NCBI GenBank assembly: GCA_002497965.1
Contig: DAFR01000139.1
Span: 1,817-7,982 of the forward strand
From: Methanomicrobiaceae archaeon UBA436
GTDB lineage: Archaea; Halobacteriota; Methanomicrobia; Methanomicrobiales; Methanoculleaceae
DNA: 6,166 bases
Direction: 5' to 3'
The notes beneath the pieces are model-generated. The model ran no database searches, was not told where the DNA came from, and was given only the letters and a program-made list of their open reading frames with translations. Made by a program: the position numbers and the translations under genes. This document shows positions 1-4,599 of the stretch, in pieces (positions within the stretch are counted from its first letter, which is position 1; every line of letters starts with the position of its first letter).

Positions 1-22
1 ACCCTTCCCCGTGTCACCCGGG

Positions 23-31
23 TAAAAAATA
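23..31 (-). terminator. Candidate oligo-T terminator after the M42 peptidase operon
   Basis: On the minus strand a run of six T (complement of the A run at 24-29) begins 2 nt after the stop codon of the peptidase gene. Archaeal RNA polymerase can terminate at short oligo-T tracts without a hairpin, so this is a plausible end for the three-gene operon. An 8-bp palindrome (ACCCGGGT, 16-23) lies just beyond the T run rather than before it, so it does not form a bacterial-type hairpin-then-T terminator. The T run is seen; the termination role is inferred. Confidence 0.45.
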
Positions 32-1069
32 TCAGAGCGCGGGTTTGGTCTTCAGCGCCTCGACCAGGAGGTTGATAGCCGCCTCGATATCACCTATGTC
101 CACCACCTCGACCGGGGAGTGGATGTAGCGCGCGGCAATAGAGAGCGGGACGCTCGGGATACCCCCGCGCTCAAGATGGATTATCGTCGCATCGGTGTTT
201 CCGCCTGTTCCCACCTCGACCTGGCATGGGATCTTCTTCCTCTCCGCCGTCTCACGCAGCCAGGCGACCATCCTGGGATCGGATATGAGCCCGCGCCCGC
301 TCGCGTTGACGATGCTCACGACAGGCCCCCTGCCCATCTCGACGCTTGCATCCTTCTTCTCGATCCCGGGATGATCGCCGGGGATGGTGACATCGGTTGC
401 GATGGCACAGTCGGGATTCAGGGAGTATGCGCTCACCTTCGCCCCCTTGAGTCCCACCTCCTCCTGGACGGTGAAGACGGCGTAGACGGTGTGGGGCGAC
501 TCCATCCGCTGCAGCGCCCGTATGAGCATCGCAACACCAACCCGGTTGTCGAGCGCTTTTCCGGTGACGCGGTTGCCGGCAAGGTCCGTGAACTCACGGT
601 CGATGGTGATGGGGGTGCCGATCTCGATCCCGAGGCTCTTTACCTCATCCTCGCTTGCAGCACCCACATCGACAAACATATCCTCGATCTTGATCTCCTT
701 CTTGCGCTCCTCCTCTTTCAGCATGTGCGGCGGTTTCGCGCCGAGAACACCCATGACCGGGCCGTTTTTGCCGTGCAGGATCACCCGCTGCGTGTAGAGC
801 ACCGGCCCGAACCATCCCCCGATCGGGACGACCCTGATGAAACCCTTCTCATCGATATACTGGACCATCAGCCCTATCTCGTCCATGTGGGCGGCAAGCA
901 TGATCGAGAAGTCATCGCCGCGCTTAACAGCGATCAGGTTGCCCATACTGTCCTCCCGGATCTCGTCGACCGAACCGGCAACCTCAGCCCTTATGATATC
1001 CCTAATGCTCCCCTCGCAGCCCGAGACGCCATGGGCGTCGGACAACTTCCGCAACAACTCTTTTACCAT
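32..1069 (-). CDS. M42 family metallo-aminopeptidase (TET / deblocking aminopeptidase type)
   Basis: This encodes a 345-residue cytoplasmic co-catalytic metallo-aminopeptidase of family M42. The archaeal members form dodecameric TET particles that trim N-terminal residues from short peptides; many are misannotated as endoglucanase or CelM. All expected metal and catalytic residues are visible: His61 in AAHMDEIG, Asp174 in ALDNR (bridging ligand), the Glu203-Glu204 pair in QEEVGLKGA (general base and ligand), Asp226 in ATDVT, and His317 in YIHSP. The stretch after residue 85 (GGWFGPVLYTQ to about 160) fits the dimerisation/PDZ-like insert of the family. Length is normal for M42. The ATG is supported by GAGGTGAG six nt upstream, overlapping the stop codon of the aminotransferase gene, so this is the last gene of the hxlB operon and is probably translationally coupled. 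Substrate specificity (leucyl, glutamyl, aspartyl or lysyl) cannot be read from the sequence. Confidence 0.95.
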   Translation of the reverse strand: MVKELLRKLSDAHGVSGCEGSIRDIIRAEVAGSVDEIREDSMGNLIAVKRGDDFSIMLAAHMDEIGLMVQYIDEKGFIRVVPIGGWFGPVLYTQRVILHGKNGPVMGVLGAKPPHMLKEEERKKEIKIEDMFVDVGAASEDEVKSLGIEIGTPITIDREFTDLAGNRVTGKALDNRVGVAMLIRALQRMESPHTVYAVFTVQEEVGLKGAKVSAYSLNPDCAIATDVTIPGDHPGIEKKDASVEMGRGPVVSIVNASGRGLISDPRMVAWLRETAERKKIPCQVEVGTGGNTDATIIHLERGGIPSVPLSIAARYIHSPVEVVDIGDIEAAINLLVEALKTKPAL

Positions 1070-1075
1070 TCTTCG

Positions 1076-1083
1076 CTCACCTC
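1076..1083 (-). promoter_or_regulatory. Shine-Dalgarno of the M42 peptidase gene, overlapping the upstream stop
   Basis: The minus strand reads GAGGTGAG, ending 6 nt before the ATG at 1069. It is a near-full match to the archaeal anti-Shine-Dalgarno and includes the TGA stop of the aminotransferase gene (1077-1079). It fixes the peptidase start and suggests termination-reinitiation coupling. Confidence 0.7.
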
Positions 1084-2186
1084 ATCAACTCCCCCAGACG
1101 CGCGATCGCCCTGGTGAGGTTCTGTCTCGATGTCGCGTAACTGATACGCGCGTAATCTGGCGCCCTGGAGCCAAAAGCATCGCCCGGCACGATTATGACA
1201 CCGTTTGCAATGGCCTTCTGTATCAGGTTCTGCCCCATAGGAACAAACATATAGAACGCACCCTCGGGCCGCGGGAAATCAAACCCGAGCCCGGTGAGCC
1301 CCTCGTAGAGCAGGTCGCGCCGCGCACGATACTCCTCCCGCATCCGTGCAACCGGCGTCTGGTCGCCTGTGTATGCGGCGACCGCGGCATACTGCGATAT
1401 TGATGTCGCGCACGCCTGAGCATACTGGTGCACCTTGAGCAACTGCGGGATGTAGTCTTCTGAGGGGGCTGCCAGGTAGCCTACCCTCCAGCCGGTCATG
1501 GCGTAGGTCTTGCTTGCGGCGTTGACGGTGATGACATCGTCACCAAAACGGGCCGCGCTGACGTGTTTCTTCTCGTAAACGAAGTGTTCGTAGACCTCGT
1601 CCGAGACGACGGTAACCCCGCGGTCGTTTGCGTACTCCACAAGGGCACGGATAGACTCCTCGCTCTCGACAGCACCCGTCGGGTTTGCCGGCGAGTTCAG
1701 GACAAGGAGCCGGGCCCCGTCCATCAGTCCTTTCGCCTGTTCAACGTCCACATGAAGGTTTGAATCGAGTGGAACACCAACGGGGCGCCCGCCGGCGATG
1801 ACCGCAAGGGCAGCGTAGGAGAGGAAACCCGGGTCAGGGACCAGGACACGGTCGCCCGGGTTTACAAGCGCCTCCATGACCAGATGGAGCGCCTCGCTCC
1901 CTCCTGCCGTGACCAGGATCTGCTCCGGCAGGTATGTGAGATTGTTCTCGCGTGCAAACTTCCCGCAGATCGCCTCCCGGAGTTCCGGAATCCCTGCGTT
2001 CGGCGTGTAACCCGTTCTACCCTCTCTTATGGCGGCGATTGCTGCCATCTTGATATGGTCGGGCGTGTCAAAGTCCGGCTGCCCGATGCCAAGGTTGATC
2101 GCGTCCTGTCCACCGGCATCAAAGAGCCTGCGGATCCCGGACATCTCTACCCCCAGCACCCGGTCGGCATACCTGTGTTCTTTCAT
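1077..2186 (-). CDS. Pyridoxal-phosphate-dependent class I/II aminotransferase (aspartate aminotransferase-like)
   Basis: This 369-residue cytoplasmic fold-type I aminotransferase would transfer an amino group between an amino acid and a 2-oxo acid such as 2-oxoglutarate. Class markers are in order: GIGQPDF near 33-39; Tyr60 in the GYTPNAG loop; the cofactor-phosphate glycines in TAGGSEAL (93-100); Asn168 in NSPANPTGAV, which contacts the PLP ring oxygen; Asp196 and Tyr199 in SDEVYEHF; the Schiff-base Lys226 in AASKTYAMTGWRVGY, with Arg234 near the phosphate; and Arg347 in YARISYATS, which binds the substrate alpha-carboxylate. Length is typical of the archaeal AspAT subgroup. The ATG has GAGGTAAG three nt upstream, overlapping the hxlB stop. 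It is the middle gene of a three-gene operon with hxlB and the M42 peptidase. Substrate choice (aspartate, alanine, aromatic or other) cannot be fixed from sequence, so no gene symbol is given. Confidence 0.95.
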   Translation of the reverse strand: MKEHRYADRVLGVEMSGIRRLFDAGGQDAINLGIGQPDFDTPDHIKMAAIAAIREGRTGYTPNAGIPELREAICGKFARENNLTYLPEQILVTAGGSEALHLVMEALVNPGDRVLVPDPGFLSYAALAVIAGGRPVGVPLDSNLHVDVEQAKGLMDGARLLVLNSPANPTGAVESEESIRALVEYANDRGVTVVSDEVYEHFVYEKKHVSAARFGDDVITVNAASKTYAMTGWRVGYLAAPSEDYIPQLLKVHQYAQACATSISQYAAVAAYTGDQTPVARMREEYRARRDLLYEGLTGLGFDFPRPEGAFYMFVPMGQNLIQKAIANGVIIVPGDAFGSRAPDYARISYATSRQNLTRAIARLGELMR

Positions 2187-2189
2187 ACA

Positions 2190-2197
2190 CTTACCTC
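2190..2197 (-). promoter_or_regulatory. Shine-Dalgarno of the aminotransferase gene, overlapping the hxlB stop
   Basis: The minus strand reads GAGGTAAG 3 nt before the ATG at 2186 and shares bases with the hxlB TGA (2196-2198). The arrangement mirrors the next junction at 1076-1083, which supports one polycistronic, translationally coupled mRNA. Confidence 0.65.
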
Positions 2198-2795
2198 ACT
2201 CAATGTTTGCGTGCCGGCACTGGAGATCCTCCGGCCGGCAGCTCATGATCTCCATCAATCTGGAGATGATCGCGTCTGCAAAGATCATGGCGGTCGTCTC
2301 GAAGATGGTGCCAAGCGGCGCAAACGATCTATGCTCCCCCATCATCTGCCGGATCTCGAACTCTGCAGACTCGTCAGCCACCTTGTCGCGCTGGCTCTCG
2401 ATGATGACGACGCAATCAGCGATTCGGGCGATTCGTGAGTCTCTCTTTGAGGTGATGAGGCAGAGCCTTCCGCCGATCCCCTTTGCAGTCTCAGCGATAT
2501 CCGCAATCGTCCTGGTAGCGCCAGACCCCGAGAAGACGATGATGAGATCTCCCGGCTTCATGGCCGGTGTCACCGTCTCCCCGACGACATACGCCGTGAA
2601 CCCGAGGTGCATCAGGCGCATGGCAAACGCTTTTGCCACGAGCCCTGAACGGCCGGCGCCCATGGTATAGACACGGTTTGCGTTCAGGATTTCAGAGATC
2701 AACGCCTCGATCTCCTCATCGGAGATCTCGTCTGCGATGGTTATGATCCTGGCCGCCATCAACCGCATCATCTTCTTAACCGGGTGATCAGTCAT
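2196..2795 (-). CDS. hxlB: 6-phospho-3-hexuloisomerase (PHI)
   Basis: This SIS-domain sugar-phosphate isomerase interconverts D-arabino-3-hexulose 6-phosphate and fructose 6-phosphate, a ribulose-monophosphate pathway step. In archaea it usually runs towards ribulose 5-phosphate and formaldehyde to make pentoses. With the start at 2795 the protein has 199 residues. Visible marks are MGAGRSG at 45-51, VGET at 71-74, the phosphate-binding FSGSGAT at 88-94, Glu154-His155 before the PLGTIFE signature at 160-166, and the family-typical tail RHANIE. An in-frame ATG at 2831 would add 12 residues (starting MYDSRELN). I prefer 2795 because GGAG sits 5 nt before it and the length then matches the usual 180-200 residues; no good ribosome binding site precedes 2831. 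It is the first gene of the operon with the aminotransferase and M42 peptidase. The partner enzyme hexulose-6-phosphate synthase is not in the window. Confidence 0.93.
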   Translation of the reverse strand: MTDHPVKKMMRLMAARIITIADEISDEEIEALISEILNANRVYTMGAGRSGLVAKAFAMRLMHLGFTAYVVGETVTPAMKPGDLIIVFSGSGATRTIADIAETAKGIGGRLCLITSKRDSRIARIADCVVIIESQRDKVADESAEFEIRQMMGEHRSFAPLGTIFETTAMIFADAIISRLMEIMSCRPEDLQCRHANIE

Positions 2796-3057
2796 ACTAA
2801 CTCCGGAGTTAAGTTCACGCGAATCATACATTAGAATATCCCGGTCACTCTGGAGCGGAAAGGATCAGGATGTTACGCACGGGTTTGATTGAACCGCCAA
2901 TGAGCCACCGCGGTATCCACCTGGAACTCGACCATCACTGGAGTTGCCCGCCACGGATGTTAACCCTATCGGATCCCTCTGATGGTGCAGTTTGACGGTT
3001 TCAGGGAGGCGCGATCCACAAACCCGGCAGGGAAGGGGTGATGATCTGTCAAAGGCA
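2796..3057. other. Non-coding gap between the membrane-protein gene and hxlB
   Basis: About 260 bases separate the stop of the membrane-protein gene from the hxlB start, much wider than any other gap here. It should contain the hxlB operon promoter. The best AT-rich candidate on the minus strand is about 2824-2842 (containing GATATTCTAATGTAT), which would place the transcript start near the palindrome at 2798-2811. A short reading frame spanning 2865-3122 runs into the membrane gene in another frame and looks like chance. No tRNA or clear C/D box RNA was found. A GTGATGA resembling a C box at 3038-3044 lacks a matching CTGA D box at the right distance. Confidence 0.45.
2798..2811. repeat. 14-bp perfect palindrome over the hxlB ribosome binding site
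   Basis: TAACTCCGGAGTTA is a perfect palindrome two bases upstream of the preferred hxlB ATG. Its right half, read on the minus strand, supplies the GGAG ribosome binding element. Such a site could be an operator for a dimeric regulator acting near the transcription start, or a short hairpin masking the Shine-Dalgarno. Only the symmetry is seen; a regulatory role is inference, and no second copy was noticed in the window. Confidence 0.4.
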
Positions 3058-3900
3058 TCAGTATTTATACCACCGCCCCTTCTCATCGTATTCCCCCTGC
3101 AACTCCTGCAACCGCGCCGCACCAGAGGCGCGGTTGCTGAAAAAACTCGCCTTGTATGTGTAGTGGAACGCCGAAAAAATGAAGATCACAACGGCATAGA
3201 CGATTGCAGTTATCCATACCCCCTCTGTCCCGATGAGGGCCAGGAGATCCTCCGGCATCAGCGTCTGAAGTTCTGCCGGACTCATGCTGACGAGCGGTTC
3301 AAGTTTATCCACGAGGAGGGCCGACAAGGCAAAGAGGGTCAGAATACCGAGAACGACCAGAACGAGTATGTTTATCAGGTAGAAGGCCAGGACGCTCCAG
3401 AGGTTGTTCATGACAAACTCAACGCTCCTCCGGATCGACTCAAAGACGTTCGTCCCCTCAAAGACCGCTGCGGTGTCGTAGAAGAACGTGAAGAAAGCAA
3501 TCGAGAGAGCCACACCGAGGATGAGTGCAGCCATGTTTGCCGCGATGCCCCCACCGATAAGCGCGAGCGGGATCGCAAGCAGAAAGACCGTCAGCATGAT
3601 GGCAAAGTAGATCACAAACGATGGCAGGAGTATACGGAAGTAGCAGTGCTTCCCCGATCGCACAAACTCTGAGCCTGAGAAATTCTTCTCCTTGATCACA
3701 CCGTAAACCCCGCCGGCAACGAATGGCATCACGAGAACCTGCAGGAGCAGCAGCGGTTGCGCATAGAACGTCCCGACCTCGAGCGGAACGACAAGATCGA
3801 GGACGGCGAGAACGCCCATGACAAGACCGATCAACCAGAGGATGGGGTGCCGCCGGAGCAGGCCGGCGGCATCGGTGACCGATTTGAGCGCCATGTTCAC
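3058..3900 (-). CDS. Uncharacterised polytopic membrane protein (DUF7847/UPF0259-like architecture)
   Basis: This is a 280-residue integral membrane protein of unknown function. Hydrophobic segments lie near residues 18-38, 47-67 (weaker), 88-114, 117-141, 167-196 and 226-247, giving about six helices and a charged C-terminal tail rich in Glu, Arg, Lys and Tyr. The stretch TAAVFEGTNVFESIRRS (143-159), followed by EFVMNNLWSV leading into a helix, resembles a recurring element in archaeal and bacterial multi-helix families of unknown role such as DUF7847, DUF4013 and UPF0259. That resemblance is from memory. No signal peptide or catalytic motif is seen. The start is GTG at 3900, whose TG overlaps the stop of the upstream COG1751 gene (GTGA), with AAGGA 4 nt before it. 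An ATG two codons downstream (3894) is the alternative. The overlap implies co-transcription and translational coupling with the COG1751 protein. Confidence 0.85.
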   Translation of the reverse strand: MNMALKSVTDAAGLLRRHPILWLIGLVMGVLAVLDLVVPLEVGTFYAQPLLLLQVLVMPFVAGGVYGVIKEKNFSGSEFVRSGKHCYFRILLPSFVIYFAIMLTVFLLAIPLALIGGGIAANMAALILGVALSIAFFTFFYDTAAVFEGTNVFESIRRSVEFVMNNLWSVLAFYLINILVLVVLGILTLFALSALLVDKLEPLVSMSPAELQTLMPEDLLALIGTEGVWITAIVYAVVIFIFSAFHYTYKASFFSNRASGAARLQELQGEYDEKGRWYKY

Positions 3901-4487
3901 CGATTCCTTGGCATGGCAACGATCTCGCGCACCTGCAGGTCGAAGAAAGATGCGGTGTGTGCGGGGCGGATGACACAGACTGTATCAGCACCGCTGGCGG
4001 TGCCGCCTGCCGCGACCACCTCTTCATCGACGCCGACCACACCCTGGTCGGCCGCGATAAGAACGCACTCAACCGCGACCTTCAGGCCGACCGCGAGAAT
4101 GCGCCGCAGCGCCTCGGCGATCGCCTCGGTGCGGGAAGATCCCCCAAGCCGCTGTGAACGTGATATGGCGCGTTCAAGCCCGGAGAGAGCATGCGTTCCG
4201 GTGACGATCTTAACACCGTCCGCACGGAGAGCCGCGGCGGCCTCAGGTGAGAACTCCCACTCACCGGGTTTTGAGAAACCGACCACATGGGTGACAACGA
4301 TGAGTTCAAGACCCGTTCCCTTCATGGCATCCCGGAAGAGAAGCGCTGTGCGGCCGGTGGTGCTCGCGACAACGATCTTTTTGATCCCGAGTTCCTGTGC
4401 CCGCTCGACGGCTAAATGGGCTGCATCGTGCGTGTTCTCCGCGCCGGGTGAGTCAAAGTAGTATGTATTCCGCGTTACAAAGCCCAT
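3897..4487 (-). CDS. COG1751 protein with pyruvate kinase C-terminal (alpha/beta) domain
   Basis: This 196-residue soluble protein is a single stand-alone PK_C-like alpha/beta domain, with no pyruvate kinase catalytic barrel, so it is not a pyruvate kinase. It closely matches my recollection of Archaeoglobus AF0103 and Methanothermobacter MTH1675: YFDSPGAENT (10-19), IKKIVVASTTGRTAL (35-49), THALSGLERAISR (98-110), LGGSSRTEAIAEALRR (114-129), AADQGVVGVDEEVVAAGGT (145-163), GADTVCVIRPAH (166-177) and the ending REIVAMPRNR. Family function is unassigned; a nucleotide or flavin ligand has been suggested for structural relatives, which I cannot verify here. The ATG at 4487 is the only usable in-frame start, because TGA lies in frame just upstream at 4500-4502. 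However, the strong AGGAGG is 17 nt away, an unusually long spacing. It is followed by the membrane-protein gene with a 4-nt overlap. Confidence 0.9.
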   Translation of the reverse strand: MGFVTRNTYYFDSPGAENTHDAAHLAVERAQELGIKKIVVASTTGRTALLFRDAMKGTGLELIVVTHVVGFSKPGEWEFSPEAAAALRADGVKIVTGTHALSGLERAISRSQRLGGSSRTEAIAEALRRILAVGLKVAVECVLIAADQGVVGVDEEVVAAGGTASGADTVCVIRPAHTASFFDLQVREIVAMPRNR

Positions 4488-4495
4488 GCACTCAT
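4475..4495 (-). other. Possible 6-codon leader ORF (MSAWAL) overlapping the COG1751 start
   Basis: The ATG at 4493-4495 lies 9 nt after the AGGAGG at 4505-4510, the ideal distance. It opens a frame of six codons that ends in TAA at 4475-4477, overlapping the first codons of the COG1751 gene in another frame. A second ATG at 4501-4503 gives ATG-ACA-ACA-TGA, with its stop overlapping this ATG as ATGA. Whether either is translated is unknown; they could be chance or could influence initiation at 4487. Confidence 0.2.
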
Positions 4496-4504
4496 GTTGT
4501 CATT

Positions 4505-4510
4505 CCTCCT
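4505..4510 (-). promoter_or_regulatory. Strong Shine-Dalgarno (AGGAGG) upstream of the COG1751 gene
   Basis: This is a perfect AGGAGG on the minus strand, the strongest ribosome binding motif in the window. It is 17 nt from the only in-frame start of the COG1751 gene (4487) but 9 nt from an out-of-frame ATG at 4495. It shows the transcript has a leader here, so the gene is not leaderless. Confidence 0.6.
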
Positions 4511-4519
4511 AATTGAATC

Positions 4520-4538
4520 TCCCGCAAGGCTGGCGGGA
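4520..4538. repeat. Inverted repeat (6-bp stem, 7-nt loop) in the divergent promoter region
   Basis: TCCCGC at 4520-4525 pairs perfectly with GCGGGA at 4533-4538 around a 7-nt loop. It lies between the divergently transcribed COG1751 and ychF genes. No T run follows in either direction, so it is unlikely to be a terminator. A regulator site or chance are both possible. Confidence 0.35.
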
Positions 4539-4546
4539 AAGAAGGT

Positions 4547-4553
4547 GATAAAT
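4547..4553 (-). promoter_or_regulatory. Candidate TATA box for the COG1751 operon, possibly bidirectional
   Basis: The minus strand reads ATTTATC inside a GC-rich surround, about 60 bases before the COG1751 ATG. Archaeal spacing of about 25 bp would put the transcript start near 4523 and leave a leader carrying the AGGAGG. The same AT core read on the plus strand (GATAAAT) could serve ychF with a start near 4575. A second AT-rich patch, TAATTGAAT, lies around 4510-4517. Assignment is by position and composition only. Confidence 0.35.
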
Positions 4554-4586
4554 GGTGGTTGCCCCAACACTACTCTCAACGCTAAC

Positions 4587-4592
4587 AGGAGA
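4587..4592 (+). promoter_or_regulatory. Shine-Dalgarno deciding the ychF start at 4600
   Basis: AGGAGA lies 7 nt before the ATG at 4600. An alternative in-frame ATG at 4552 also has a good site (GAAGGTGAT at 4542-4550), so ribosome binding alone does not decide. Family alignment places the start only a few residues before the P-loop, which favours 4600. Confidence 0.55.
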
Positions 4593-4599
4593 CACCCTC

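Noticed and set aside
119..1117. Long plus-strand open frame of about 330 codons opposite the M42 peptidase gene
   Set aside because: The minus-strand frame carries all M42 catalytic residues. The antisense frame has low-complexity, His/Asp/Arg-rich sequence typical of a shadow in GC-rich DNA, and no family signature.
2879..3026. CGGGTTTG at 2879 and CAAACCCG at 3019 as an inverted repeat
   Set aside because: It is only 8 bases with a gap of more than 130 bases; that is expected by chance and has no supporting context.
3038..3060. Possible box C/D small RNA (GTGATGA on the plus strand)
   Set aside because: No CTGA D box, and no D'/C' pair, follows at the required spacing, so the C-box match is likely chance.
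2865..3122. Minus-strand 85-codon frame between hxlB and the membrane gene
   Set aside because: It starts inside the end of the membrane gene in another frame, is Arg/Gly/Ser/Cys-rich without a domain, and has no convincing ribosome binding site.
2992..3672. Plus-strand open frame opposite the membrane-protein gene
   Set aside because: It translates to a very charged Glu/Arg/Asp-rich sequence, the expected antisense image of hydrophobic codons. The minus-strand frame has clear membrane helices and operon coupling.
3757..4461. Plus-strand open frame opposite the COG1751 gene
   Set aside because: The minus-strand protein matches COG1751 along its whole length; the antisense frame is Ser/Arg/Thr-rich with no recognisable domain.
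3897..4487. Pyruvate kinase
   Set aside because: Only the C-terminal-like alpha/beta domain is present; the catalytic barrel with its metal and phosphoenolpyruvate site is absent, and the match is to the stand-alone COG1751 family.
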